Positions 25,745 to 34,460 of a stretch of 64,000 nt of DNA are shown piece after piece. Location of the stretch: NCBI GenBank assembly GCA_036501145.1, contig DASYAV010000162.1:4060-68059 (forward strand). The letters are read 5' to 3'. The notes below the pieces were generated by a model. That model saw nothing but the letters and a program-made list of their open reading frames with translations, ran no database searches and was not told the DNA's origin. This stretch comes from PALSA-505 sp036501145. GTDB taxonomy: Bacteria; Actinomycetota; Actinomycetes; Streptosporangiales; Streptosporangiaceae. The stretch's first letter is position 1. Each line of letters begins with the position of its first letter. A program made the translations under genes and the position numbers.

Positions 25745-26660
25745 GGTCGTGGTCCTCTCCGGAATCTGCGCCGGTGATGGCGAGATAGGCGTCTTCCAGG
25801 GTGGGCGGGCCCACTTCGAGCCCGCTGAGGTCGAGGTCCTGCTGGTCAGCCCAGCGGCTCAGGTCACGGAGCACGGCGTTGACGGCTGTTGTCTTGACCA
25901 GCAGCGTCTTCCGGGCCGGATCAAAGCCGCCGGCCAGCGCGGGAGGCAGCGTGCCGGCCAGGGTCACGGACGGAACCCGATAGCGGATGACGGTCTGCCC
26001 GTCCCGGTGACGCAGCGCGTCCGGCGTGGTGTCGGCCAGCACGTGCCCGGCCGAGATCACGATGAGCCGGCTGGCGAGCTGGCTGGCTTCCTCCATGTAG
26101 TGCGTGGTGAGCAGCACGGTCATGCCGGTGGCGGCCAGCCGCTCGATCCCGGTCCAGACGTGCCTGCGTGCCTCGGGGTCGAGCCCGGTGGTGGGCTCGT
26201 CGAGGAACAGGATCTCGGGCCGGCCGATGATTCCCACCGCGACGTCCACCCGCCGCTGCTGGCCCCCGGACAGCGCGCCGAATCGCGTCTCCGCCTCGTC
26301 GGTGAGGTCCACGAGTTCCAGCACCTCGCCCGCGGGCAGCGGGTCGGGATACAGCCCGCCGAAGGCGGTCAGCAGATCCCGCACGCTCATTTCCTGGTCC
26401 AGGCTGGTGGACTGCATGACCAGGCCGATCCGGCTGCGCCAGCTCCGGCCGCCCCTGTGTGGGTCGGAGCCGAGCACCCGGGCCGAGCCGCCGGTGGGGG
26501 TGAGGAAGCCCTCCAGGATCTCCAGCGTGGTGGTCTTGCCCGCGCCGTTCGGGCCGAGCATGGCGACGAACTGGCCGGCCGGGACCTCGAAGCTCACGTT
26601 GTCCAGGGCTTCGAGGTCCCCGTACCGCTTGCTCAGGCGCTCGGCGACGATAGCGCTCAC
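25737..26660 (-). CDS. ABC transporter ATP-binding protein
   Basis: A 307-residue ATPase of the DrrA/CcmA type. Walker A is LGPNGAGKTTTLEIL, the signature motif is GALSGGQQRRVDVAVG, Walker B is ILFLDEPTTGLDPEARRH and the switch His lies in LLTTHYMEEA. The C-terminal ~75 residues form the extra domain common in drug-export ATPases. The GTG start overlaps the stop of the small upstream membrane protein by four bases (GTGA). It powers the coupled permease; the substrate is not known. Confidence 0.95.
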   Translation of the reverse strand: MSAIVAERLSKRYGDLEALDNVSFEVPAGQFVAMLGPNGAGKTTTLEILEGFLTPTGGSARVLGSDPHRGGRSWRSRIGLVMQSTSLDQEMSVRDLLTAFGGLYPDPLPAGEVLELVDLTDEAETRFGALSGGQQRRVDVAVGIIGRPEILFLDEPTTGLDPEARRHVWTGIERLAATGMTVLLTTHYMEEASQLASRLIVISAGHVLADTTPDALRHRDGQTVIRYRVPSVTLAGTLPPALAGGFDPARKTLLVKTTAVNAVLRDLSRWADQQDLDLSGLEVGPPTLEDAYLAITGADSGEDHDHA

Positions 26661-26854
26661 CGGGCGTGTCCGCCGTCGCTCGCCGTGCCCCGGCCGCGCA
26701 CCCGGCGAACGACCCTGACGCCCGCCCAGACCACCATGAGACCGCCGCCTGCGGCGAGCAGATCCGCGTGCACAACCAGCCCGGCGGCGAGCGCGGCGGC
26801 ACCGATGAGAAGGCTGATGGCGGGGTGAAGCCTGCGGCCGAGTAGGAAAAGCAT
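26657..26854 (-). CDS. Small two-helix membrane protein, ABC operon leader
   Basis: A 65-residue protein made almost entirely of two hydrophobic helices (HPAISLLIGAAALAAGLVV and LLAAGGGLMVVWAGVRVV) with a basic tail. The ATG at 26854 has a clear AAAGGA site 9 bases upstream, so it is preferred over an in-frame start further upstream at 26986. It is the first gene of the ABC operon and is linked to the ATPase by GTGA overlap. It may be an accessory membrane subunit. No family was recognised. Confidence 0.68.
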   Translation of the reverse strand: MLFLLGRRLHPAISLLIGAAALAAGLVVHADLLAAGGGLMVVWAGVRVVRRVRGRGTASDGGHAR

Positions 26855-27055
26855 CTCGCGTCCTTTCAACGCACCGAATGTGACGCCTCCAGGCTGCTCG
26901 GCCGGCTCCGGGGAGATCATCGGCGCGGGGATTGAACCGCCGGCCACCCGGCGCCTCCCGCGGCGGCTTGACACGTCTTCACCCACGGGTGGAGACCATC
27001 ACCTCCACCCCGCGGTGGGCGCGCCACCTGGGGCCCGCGCCGTACAGTTCGTCCC
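26855..27055. promoter_or_regulatory. Divergent promoter region with CACCC-AC-GGGTG palindrome
   Basis: About 200 bases separate the ABC operon from the sensor kinase gene. A CACCC-AC-GGGTG inverted repeat at 26980-26991 is followed by more ACC/GGTGG blocks. A TTGACA hexamer at 26968-26973 could be a -35 for rightward transcription, although no convincing -10 follows. The palindrome is a good candidate site for the NarL-type regulator encoded to the right. Confidence 0.42.
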
Positions 27056-28297
27056 GTGGGCACCAAGCCGGGACTGCTGCAGGCCCCGGCCCGGATACGG
27101 CTCGGGTCGGCCGGGCCGCTGGGTGTGCTGGTCCTGGCGCGCTGGCGCTGGCTGGCGCCGGTCATCGTCATCGTCAGCCTGGGCCTGACCGACCTGCAGC
27201 ATCGCCACCCGCCGGCGACCGCGGCCGTCGTCTGGTTGTTCACGGCCAGCGGGGTGGCCACTCAGCTCACCAGGGAGCGGGCCGAACGGGCGCTGCACGG
27301 CCGGACGTTCCTCCGGGCCCCGATGGCGTGGGCGCACGTCGCCTGCCTGCTCGGGTTGTTCGGCACCTCGGTGACGCTGTGCTTCCTGCAGTCCGGCGCC
27401 ACCGGCCCCATCGGCCTGTTCATCGCGGTCATGGGCGTGGTCCGGCTGCTTCCGCTGGCGGCCACCGCGGCCCTGGCCCTGGCCAGTTCCTGCGCGGTCG
27501 GGCTGAGCGCATCGTCGGGCAGCGGCACGGCGCTGAACGGGGCGCTGTCCGGCTTCCTGTTCTCCGCCGCCTTCACCATCGTCACGCTGATCGTCTGGGC
27601 CCGGATCGGCAGCGAGCAGGCCGCCCAGCTGGAGCAGCGGGCCGTCGCGCTGGCCGAGCGGCAGCGGCTGGCCCGGGAGATGCACGACGTGCTCGCGCAC
27701 TCGCTGTCCGGGCTCATGCTCCAGCTCGAAGGGGCCAGGATGCTGGCCAAGGAGAACCCGGCCGACCCCCGGCTGCCCGGGATCATCGAGCGCGCCCACC
27801 ACCTGGGCCGGACCGGCCTGGACGAAGCCCGGCGGGCCATCGGCATGCTCCGCGACGACGAGCTGCCAGGGCCCGAGCAGCTGAAGACGCTGGTGGAGCA
27901 GTTCGAGCGGGACAGCGGCATCCCCTGCGAGCTGGTCATCTCGGGAACCGAGCGCCCGCTGGGCTCGCAGGCCAGCCTGGCCGTCTACCGGGTCGCCCAG
28001 GAGGCGCTCACCAACGTGCGCAAGCACGCCAGGCCCGAGCGGGTCGGCGTGCGGCTGGCCTACTCGCCCGGCCGGACCTGCCTGACCGTCGAGGACTTCG
28101 GGCGCGGCGACGGCGGCCCGCGGAACGGCGGGCCGCCCGTCCGCTCCGCCGGCCGGGCGGCCCCGGCCGGGGTCCGGCTGAGCGGCGGCGGATACGGTCT
28201 GACCGGCATGCGCGAACGCGCCGAGCTGCTCGGCGGGTCGCTCACCGCCGCCCCGGCCGGGCACGGATTCCGAGTCGAATTGCAGGTGCCAGGATGA
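27056..28297 (+). CDS. NarL-type sensor histidine kinase (HisKA_3)
   Basis: A 413-residue membrane kinase. Five or six hydrophobic helices (for example WLAPVIVIVSLGL, AWAHVACLLGLFGTSVTLCFL) precede the dimerisation helix with its phospho-His in RLAREMHDVLAHSLSGLML. The HATPase_c region has AVYRVAQEALTNVRKHARPE and GYGLTGMRERAELLGG, with a Gly/Arg-rich insertion between them. It belongs to the DesK/NarX-like intramembrane-sensing class. The start is the GTG at 27056. It overlaps the response regulator by four bases (ATGA) and faces the ABC operon. Confidence 0.93.
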   Translation: MGTKPGLLQAPARIRLGSAGPLGVLVLARWRWLAPVIVIVSLGLTDLQHRHPPATAAVVWLFTASGVATQLTRERAERALHGRTFLRAPMAWAHVACLLGLFGTSVTLCFLQSGATGPIGLFIAVMGVVRLLPLAATAALALASSCAVGLSASSGSGTALNGALSGFLFSAAFTIVTLIVWARIGSEQAAQLEQRAVALAERQRLAREMHDVLAHSLSGLMLQLEGARMLAKENPADPRLPGIIERAHHLGRTGLDEARRAIGMLRDDELPGPEQLKTLVEQFERDSGIPCELVISGTERPLGSQASLAVYRVAQEALTNVRKHARPERVGVRLAYSPGRTCLTVEDFGRGDGGPRNGGPPVRSAGRAAPAGVRLSGGGYGLTGMRERAELLGGSLTAAPAGHGFRVELQVPG

Positions 28298-28965
28298 CCG
28301 CGCCCGTCCGTGTGCTCATCGCCGACGACCAGCGGGTGGTCCGCGAGGGGCTGACCATGGTGCTCGGCCTGCTGCCCGGCGTCGAGGTGGTGGGCGCCGC
28401 GGCCGACGGCGACGAGGCGGTGGCCATGGCCCGCGAGCTGCTGCCCGGCGTCGTGCTGATGGACCTGCGGATGCCGCGCTGCGACGGCGTCGAGGCCACC
28501 CGGCAGCTGCACCAGCAGGCCCCGCAGGTCAAGGTCATCGTGCTGACCACATACGCCGACGACCGGTCGGTGCTTGACGCGCTGCGGGCCGGCGCCCGCG
28601 GCTACCTGACCAAGGACGCCGGGGCCGAGGAGATCGGCCGCGCCATCGAGCAGGTGCTGGGCGACCAGGCCGCGATCGATCCCGCGGTGCAGCACCACCT
28701 GGTGGACGCGATCGCGGCCAGCAGGGCAACGGCGGCCAGCAACGCCACGCTGCCCGACGGCCTCACCCCCCGGGAGGCCGAGGTCCTCGCCCTCATCGCC
28801 GAGGGCCTGTCCAACACCGAGATCGCCGGCCGCCTGGTCGTCAGCGAGGCCACGGTGAAGAGCCACATCAACCACCTGCTGACCAAGATCCAGGCCCGCG
28901 ACCGCGCCCAGGCCGTCAGGTACGCCTACTCCCGCGGCCTCGCCGCGCCGCCGGGAGTCAGCTGA
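28294..28965 (+). CDS. NarL/LuxR-type response regulator
   Basis: A 223-residue regulator. Receiver: VRVLIADDQRVVREGL, phospho-Asp in GVVLMDLRMPRCDGVEATRQ, Thr in VIVLTTYADDRSV, Lys in YLTKDAGAEEI. The LuxR DNA-binding helix-turn-helix is LTPREAEVLALIAEGLSNTEIAGRLVVSEATVKSHINHLL. It is co-translated with the upstream kinase. Its likely target is the divergent ABC export operon. The last 40 bases overlap the convergent hydantoinase gene. Confidence 0.95.
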   Translation: MTAPVRVLIADDQRVVREGLTMVLGLLPGVEVVGAAADGDEAVAMARELLPGVVLMDLRMPRCDGVEATRQLHQQAPQVKVIVLTTYADDRSVLDALRAGARGYLTKDAGAEEIGRAIEQVLGDQAAIDPAVQHHLVDAIAASRATAASNATLPDGLTPREAEVLALIAEGLSNTEIAGRLVVSEATVKSHINHLLTKIQARDRAQAVRYAYSRGLAAPPGVS

Positions 28966-30362
28966 CCGGTGCGGCCACGGCGCAGCCACTGGCCCTGGCC
29001 GGGCCGGGCGGTGATCTCGCCGTCGGCCAGCACGACCTGGCCGCGGCGGATCACGTACCGGGGCCAGCCCCGCACGGTCCACCCGTCGTAGACCGAGTAG
29101 CCGGACCGGGACTGCATCGCGGCCTCGTCGATGACCCGGCGCTGCTGCGGATCCCACAGCGTCAGGTCGGCGTCGGAGCCCGCCGCGATCACCCCCTTGC
29201 GCGGGTACAGGCCGAACAGCCGGGCCGCGTTGGCCGAGGTCAGCTGCACGAACCTGGACAGTGAGATGCGGCCGGTGAGCACCCCTTCGGAGAACAGCAT
29301 CGGCATCAGCGTCTCCAGGTCGGCCACCCCCTGGCGCGCGGTGACCACGTTCAGCCCGGGGTCGAGCTTGGCCTCGAGCGTCCACGGCGCGTGATCGCTG
29401 CACACCGTGTCCACCTCGCCAGCGGCCAGCCCGCGCCACAGCGCGTCCCGGTCGGCGGGCTCGCGCAGCGGCGGCGCGCCCACGTACTTGCCGGCGTCCG
29501 GCTCGGCGAACCGCTCGCTGGTCAGGTGCAGGTAGAGCGGCCTGGTCTCCACGTAGACCGGCAGCCCGGCCCGGCGGGCGGCCCGGCACCGCTCCAGCGC
29601 GGCCGCACTGGACAGGTGCACGATGTACACCGGGGCGCCGGTCCGCCCGGCCAGGGCGATCGCCTGGTCCACCGCCGCGGCCTCCGCGCTGACCGGCCGG
29701 GCGTCCGGGAAGTTCGCCACCGCGCCGCGGCCGGAGTCGATCAGCGCCCGGCCGGCCCGGTCCAGCAGCCCCGCGTCCTCGCAGTGCAGCAGGGTCAGCG
29801 AGCCGGCCCGCCCGGCCGCCGCGACCGCCTCGGCCACCCCCGGCACCCCGGCCGCGTGATCCGGGTCGGACAGGAACACCTTGAGGCTGGCGTGCCCGGC
29901 CGCGGCCAGCGCGCCGACCTCGGCGGCGGTGCTGCCGTCCAGGCCGGCCAGCACCGGGTGACTGAACCAGTCCACCGCCGCCTCGGCGGCGGCGCCCGCC
30001 ATGTCCCGCTCGACCGCCGCGGTCATCGTCTCGCCGGGCAGCGGGAACGTCATGTTCCCGACCGAGGTGATGCCGCCGGCGATGGCCGCCCGCGACCCGC
30101 TCCAGAAGTCGTCCACCCAGACCGGCTCGCCGGGATAGGCCGCGGCGACCGCCTCGTTCAGCGCCGCGCTGACCAGGTGAACGTGCGCGTCGATCCCGCC
30201 GGGCAGTACCAGCAGGCCGGCCGCGTCCACCTCCACCCGCCCGGACATCGTCCCGCCGAGCTGGGCTATCCGGCCGTCGCGCACCCCCACGTCGGCGGTC
30301 TCCTGGTGGCCACTCCCGGCCACGGTGCCACCGCGAACGACCAGATCCATCCCATGGTCAGC
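28926..30362 (-). CDS. Dihydropyrimidinase/hydantoinase-family amidohydrolase
   Basis: A 478-residue cyclic amidohydrolase. All metal ligands are visible: HxH in LPGGIDAHVHL (residues 58-62), the carboxylated Lys in SLKVFLSD (161), His in LLHCED (193), His in YIVHLSS (249) and Asp in VCSDHAPW (323). The fold ends with a typical beta-sandwich strand (GSDADLTLWDPQQ). Members open hydantoin, dihydropyrimidine or allantoin rings, and the substrate is not certain. The GTG at 30362, with AGGA upstream, is chosen; an ATG at 30350 is close. Confidence 0.9.
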   Translation of the reverse strand, partial: ADHGMDLVVRGGTVAGSGHQETADVGVRDGRIAQLGGTMSGRVEVDAAGLLVLPGGIDAHVHLVSAALNEAVAAAYPGEPVWVDDFWSGSRAAIAGGITSVGNMTFPLPGETMTAAVERDMAGAAAEAAVDWFSHPVLAGLDGSTAAEVGALAAAGHASLKVFLSDPDHAAGVPGVAEAVAAAGRAGSLTLLHCEDAGLLDRAGRALIDSGRGAVANFPDARPVSAEAAAVDQAIALAGRTGAPVYIVHLSSAAALERCRAARRAGLPVYVETRPLYLHLTSERFAEPDAGKYVGAPPLREPADRDALWRGLAAGEVDTVCSDHAPWTLEAKLDPGLNVVTARQGVADLETLMPMLFSEGVLTGRISLSRFVQLTSANAARLFGLYPRKGVIAAGSDADLTLWDPQQRRVIDEAAMQSRSGYSVYDGWTVRGWPRYVIRRGQVVLADGEITARPGQGQWLRRGRTGQLTPGGAARPRE

Positions 30363-30425
30363 CACGTGTGCATCCTGGCACGGCGGGTATAGGAGCATTG
30401 CCCCGCGTGCCCGTGTCCAGCCGGG

Positions 30426-31118
30426 ATGGTTCATGTGGTGGCATCAGGAAATCACGGGGAACTGCAGCGGATCATCGCCGTCCAGGCCCGGCTGAACGGG
30501 ACCGTGGCGTTACTGATCGGCCTGGCCGCCACGCTGGTGACGCTGCTCCCGGTGCTGTGGGAGATCAGCCAGCACGTCAACACCATGGCCCATGAGGGCG
30601 GCCATGCGCTGATGGGCGCGCTCGTGGGGCACCGTGTCATGAGCGTCCGGATGGAAGCCAACGGGGACGGGGTCACCCTCACCAGGGGAAGGGCCGGGCT
30701 CGGTTCGGTCGTCACCGGATTCGTCGGCTACCCGGCGCCGGGGCTGCTGGGGCTGGGCGCGGCCAAACTGATAGCGATGGGCCACATCGTGGCCGTGCTC
30801 TGGCTGCTGGCGCTCGCGCTGGCCGTGCTCCTGCTGGTGGCGCGCGGCTGGTTCGCGGTGACCTGCGTGCTGTGCGCGGGGTTTCTGCTCTACCTCACTC
30901 TGCGGTACGCCAGCCTGGGCACCCAGGTGACTGTGGCCTACGGCACAACCTGGTTCCTGCTGATATCCGGGTTCGCCGTGGTGGTCAGCCACGGCGTGAA
31001 CGCCGGCGACGCGGCGAACCTGAAGTCGCGGACCCGCCTGCCCGCAGGATTGTGGGCGGGGTTATGGTTCCTGGGCTCGGTGTGCACGCTCGTCCTCGGG
31101 GCCAAACTGCTGCTCTGA
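30426..31118 (+). CDS. M50-like integral membrane zinc metalloprotease
   Basis: A 230-residue membrane protein with HExxH-type zinc ligands in NTMAHEGGHALMGALVG, placed at the end of a membrane helix as in site-2 proteases. Further helices follow (MGHIVAVLWLLALALAVLLLVA, WFAVTCVLCAGFLLYLTL, WFLLISGFAVVVSHGVNAGDAANL). This matches the peptidase M50B-like group of actinobacteria, smaller than RseP and lacking PDZ domains. Substrates of this group are unknown. The gene stands alone between the hydantoinase and a secreted beta-helix protein. Confidence 0.85.
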   Translation: MVHVVASGNHGELQRIIAVQARLNGTVALLIGLAATLVTLLPVLWEISQHVNTMAHEGGHALMGALVGHRVMSVRMEANGDGVTLTRGRAGLGSVVTGFVGYPAPGLLGLGAAKLIAMGHIVAVLWLLALALAVLLLVARGWFAVTCVLCAGFLLYLTLRYASLGTQVTVAYGTTWFLLISGFAVVVSHGVNAGDAANLKSRTRLPAGLWAGLWFLGSVCTLVLGAKLLL

Positions 31119-31177
31119 GCCGGCCCCGGGCCAGGGGTTGCCAAAGGTACGCGGTTTCCGTGAGTTGTCTCCGGTTA

Positions 31178-31207
31178 TTGACCGTAGTTCCGTTAGGTCC
31201 GTATGAT
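31178..31207 (+). promoter_or_regulatory. Sigma-70-type promoter of the beta-helix protein gene
   Basis: TTGACC (31178-31183), an 18-base spacer and TATGAT (31202-31207) form the best housekeeping-type promoter in the window. It lies about 90 bases before the start codon of the secreted protein, leaving a leader of roughly 80 bases that ends in a strong GAGGGGGAGAG ribosome site. Confidence 0.6.
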
Positions 31208-31294
31208 CCCGCTTTGGGGACCGGGGGAGAGGCGCTGCCGATTCGTGGGGGGTTCGCGCTCTGTCCCGTTCACAGATGCTCCTGAGGGGGAGAG

Positions 31295-32485
31295 ATGCGG
31301 AGATTCCCACTTGCCCTGGGCGCGACGGCCGCCGCCGGGGTGCTGAGCCTCGCCACCGCCGCCACGCCGGCCTTAGCCGCCAGCACCAGCACCAGCACCA
31401 GCACCGTCTACGTCTCGCCGGCCGGAACATCGACGGGCGCCGATACCTCGTGCCAGACCGCCGGGTACTCCGACATCAACGCGGCCATCGCCGCGGTGGA
31501 CACCGGCGGCACGGTCGTGGTCTGCCCGGGGACCTACAAGACCCAGGCCGTGGTGACCAAGCCGCTGACCCTGACCGGTGACCGCGGGGCCTACATCAAC
31601 GCCAAGGGCCAGCCCCCGCTGAAGATCGGCTCGACCAAGCTGCCCGGCAGCATCGGCATCGGCGTGCTCGCCACCAAGGGCGTGCACGTCTCCGGGTTCC
31701 ACATCACCGGCGCGGGCTTCGACGCCATCCTGGTCGCGCTGAGCTCGCACGTCACGGTGTCCGGCAACACGCTCATGCACAACGGCGACGTGGGGGTCGA
31801 CCTCAACGGGTCGTCCTGGTCCACCGCCACCCACAACGTCTCCGAGCACAACCACGGCGGCGGCTTCCTGGTCGCCGACGACGTCGGGCCGAACAGCCAC
31901 AACACCGTGTCGTTCAACATCGCCAGCCGCAACCCGGGCGGCTGCGGGGTCATCCTCGCCGGGCACACCACCGCCGGCGTCTCGCACAACCGGGTGTACG
32001 GCAACCTGCTCAGCTACAACGGCACCCTGGCCAGCACCGGCGGCGGCGCGGGCGTGGTGATCGCCACCGAGGTGCCCGGCGAGACGGTCGCCGACAACAC
32101 CGTGTCCGGCAACGTCATCTGGGGCAACGGGATCGCCGGCGTGACCATCCACGCGCACGAGCCGGGCCAGAACCTGAACGGCAACCGGATCAGCAACAAC
32201 TGGATCGGCACGAACAACACCCTGGGCGACTTCATCGGCCTGGCCCCCAAGCCCGGCTCGAAGAAGAACGTGGCCACGCCGGACACCCGCACCACCGGGA
32301 TCCTGGTCGGCTCGTCCAGCCCGATCGCCGTGCACATCAGCGGCAACCACATCGCCTCCGACCACTACGGCATCTTCGTAGAGCTGCTGAAGAGCGCCGT
32401 GGCCGGCTCGCAGGTGACCATCCTCGACAACGCCTACAGCCAGGTGGCCACGCACGTGCGGCACGTCGTCGTGCCGGCCTCCTGA
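31295..32485 (+). CDS. Secreted right-handed parallel beta-helix protein
   Basis: A 396-residue exported protein. The signal peptide runs MRRFPLALGATAAAGVLSLA to an ATPALAAS cleavage site, followed by a short Ser/Thr repeat. The body is a chain of short turns such as VSGFHITGAG, VTVSGNTLMHNGDVGVDLNG, TVSFNIASRN, VYGNLLSYNG and RISNNWIGTNN, the NosD/pectate-lyase-like beta-helix pattern. No catalytic set can be named. It may bind or cleave polysaccharide outside the cell. A good promoter and a GAGGGGGAGAG ribosome site precede it. Confidence 0.88.
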   Translation: MRRFPLALGATAAAGVLSLATAATPALAASTSTSTSTVYVSPAGTSTGADTSCQTAGYSDINAAIAAVDTGGTVVVCPGTYKTQAVVTKPLTLTGDRGAYINAKGQPPLKIGSTKLPGSIGIGVLATKGVHVSGFHITGAGFDAILVALSSHVTVSGNTLMHNGDVGVDLNGSSWSTATHNVSEHNHGGGFLVADDVGPNSHNTVSFNIASRNPGGCGVILAGHTTAGVSHNRVYGNLLSYNGTLASTGGGAGVVIATEVPGETVADNTVSGNVIWGNGIAGVTIHAHEPGQNLNGNRISNNWIGTNNTLGDFIGLAPKPGSKKNVATPDTRTTGILVGSSSPIAVHISGNHIASDHYGIFVELLKSAVAGSQVTILDNAYSQVATHVRHVVVPAS

Positions 32486-32591
32486 CCGGTTGAGCGACCG
32501 CGCCCCTGCCTGTGCCGCCGCGGGCCGGGGCGCGGTTCCATGCCCGGCGTGGCCGGGGATGCGCAGCCGTCCAGGCCGAAACACCGCGTGA

Positions 32592-33392
32592 TCAGACGCG
32601 GTCGGTGTCCTTGCGGAACCGCCAGATCGCGCCGGCCGAGAAGATGACCAGCCAGGCGACGGCGTTGCCGACCCAGGCGATGTGCACACCGCTGTTCAGC
32701 AGCGGTGCGTGCACGAGCTGGTTCAGCCCGTACAGCGGGGTGAACTCGGCGATCACCTGAAGCGTGTGCGGGTACTGGCTCAGCGGGATGAACACGCCGC
32801 CGGCGAACGACAGCAGCATCATGATCAGGCCCATGATCTGCATGACGTTCTCGGTGGGCAGCAGGTAGCCGAGGAACAGCCCGAACGCCGCGAACACCAG
32901 CGAGCCGACCCACACGCACAGCGCGCTCACCACCCACAGCCAGAGCGGCATCGACGGCTTGCCGGTGATCCCGCCGACGATGAACACCGCGGCCACCGAG
33001 CCCGCGCCCAGCACCATCGAGGTCAGGCACTTGAGGGTGATGTAGGCCACCGGCGACAGCGGGGTCAGTCGGAGCTGGCGGCTCCAGCCGGCCGCGCGCT
33101 CGATGGACACCATCGCCCCGCCGCTGGTGGTGGCCAGCACCGCGCCGTACAGCGCCATGCTGACCAGGACGAACGCCGACACGTTGCCGCGCCCGTCGGC
33201 CTGGTTGGCGTACGCGCTGTTCAGCCCGAACAGCAGGAAGAAGATGCTGGGCGCCAGCATCGTGAAGATGAGCGTGCGCTTGTTGCGCAGCAGCCTGCGC
33301 ACCTCGATCTGCAGCACGGTGAAGCTGAGCCCGCCCATCGGCGGCGGCCGCCGGCTGGCCAGGTCCTGCGGGGTAAGCGTCCTGGTGCTCAT
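32592..33392 (-). CDS. ABC-2 type transporter permease
   Basis: A 266-residue membrane protein with six helices, including TLIFTMLAPSIFFLLFGL, AFVLVSMALYGAVLATTSGG, MVLGAGSVAAVFIVGGITG, LVFAAFGLFLGYLLPTENV and IMGLIMMLLSFAGGVFIPLSQ. The last, followed by PLYGLNQLVHAPL, is characteristic of ABC-2 drug or polysaccharide exporters. The ATG overlaps the ATPase stop by four bases. It forms an exporter with the ATPase on its right. No regulator is adjacent. Confidence 0.93.
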   Translation of the reverse strand: MSTRTLTPQDLASRRPPPMGGLSFTVLQIEVRRLLRNKRTLIFTMLAPSIFFLLFGLNSAYANQADGRGNVSAFVLVSMALYGAVLATTSGGAMVSIERAAGWSRQLRLTPLSPVAYITLKCLTSMVLGAGSVAAVFIVGGITGKPSMPLWLWVVSALCVWVGSLVFAAFGLFLGYLLPTENVMQIMGLIMMLLSFAGGVFIPLSQYPHTLQVIAEFTPLYGLNQLVHAPLLNSGVHIAWVGNAVAWLVIFSAGAIWRFRKDTDRV

Positions 33393-34321
33393 CGGGCTGC
33401 TCCTGCCGGGCTGCTGGTATCGGCGTCGTCGCTGGTCAAGGCGATGAAGGCGTCCTCGAGGCCGCGCGCGGTGATCTCCAGGTCGCGGGCCTGCGTGCTG
33501 GTCAGCAGGTACTTGGCCACCGCGTCGCTGTCGTTGGCGTGCAGCAGCACCGTGTCGCCCCGGATCTCCACGCTGTCCACGCCCGGGATCTCGTGCAGCT
33601 TGGTTTCGTCGGCGCCGGGCAGGGTGGCCCGCACCGTCCGGCCGGCGGCCAGTGCCTTGATCTCCGAGGAGGTGCCGTCGGCCACGATCTCGCCCTGCCG
33701 GATCAGGATGATCCGGTCGGCGTAGGCGTCCGCCTCTTCCAGGTAGTGCGTGGCGAACAGCACCGTGCGGCCCAGTTCGGCGTCCTGCCGGATCGACGTC
33801 CAGAAGCTGCGCCGCCCCTCGACGTCCATCCCGGTCGTCGGCTCGTCCAGGATCAGCAGCTCCGGGTCGGACAGCAGCGCCATGGCGAAGCGCAGCCGCT
33901 GCTGCTCACCGCCGGAGCACTTGCCCACCTTGCGGTCGGCCTTGTCCGCGATGCCGGCCCGCTTCAGCACGCTGTCCACCGGCTCGCTGCGGGCGAACAG
34001 GCTGGCGGTGTACTGCACGGTCTCGGCCACGGTGAGGTCCTTGAGCAGGCCACCGGTCTGCATGACCGCGGAGACCAGGCCATGGCTGATCGCCCGCCGC
34101 GGCTCCATCCCGTACACCGCCACCGAGCCCTCGCTGGGCTGGGACAGGCCGAGGAGCACGTCGATGGTCGACGTCTTGCCCGCGCCGTTCGGGCCGAGGA
34201 AGGCCACGATCTCGCCGGAGGCCACGTTCAGGTCGACGCCCCGGACCGCGTGCACGTGCCCGAACCGTTTGTGCATGCCGTGCAGTTCGATCGCCGGTGG
34301 CATTCCGGCTGCCACATTCAC
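33389..34321 (-). CDS. ABC transporter ATP-binding protein
   Basis: A 310-residue ATPase. Walker A FLGPNGAGKTSTIDVLLGL, Q-loop VMQTGGLLKDLTVAET, signature GKCSGGEQQRLRFAMALL, Walker B LLILDEPTTGMDVEGRRS and switch FATHYLEEADAYADR are all intact. The ~70-residue C-terminal domain (RATLPGADETKLHEIPGVDSVEI) is common in antibiotic-export ATPases. The start is the GTG at 34321, with an alternative ATG at 34303 (MPPAIELHGMHKRF). It is paired with the downstream permease. Confidence 0.94.
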   Translation of the reverse strand: MNVAAGMPPAIELHGMHKRFGHVHAVRGVDLNVASGEIVAFLGPNGAGKTSTIDVLLGLSQPSEGSVAVYGMEPRRAISHGLVSAVMQTGGLLKDLTVAETVQYTASLFARSEPVDSVLKRAGIADKADRKVGKCSGGEQQRLRFAMALLSDPELLILDEPTTGMDVEGRRSFWTSIRQDAELGRTVLFATHYLEEADAYADRIILIRQGEIVADGTSSEIKALAAGRTVRATLPGADETKLHEIPGVDSVEIRGDTVLLHANDSDAVAKYLLTSTQARDLEITARGLEDAFIALTSDDADTSSPAGAAR

Positions 34322-34460
34322 CGTGCCGTCGCTCCTTAGCCAGCGGCCCCCCGATGAGACCGGCAGGAGGAAGACTACTGTCCGCCGGCCTGCCCGGGGA
34401 AGTAAGTAAGTACCGGTGCAGCGGGGTGTTTACCCAGATATGCCCATGTACGTCAGTGTG

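Noticed and set aside
34398..34415. AAGTAAGTAAGTA microsatellite between the ABC and methyltransferase genes
   Set aside because: Only three short units in a non-coding gap; too short to claim phase variation.
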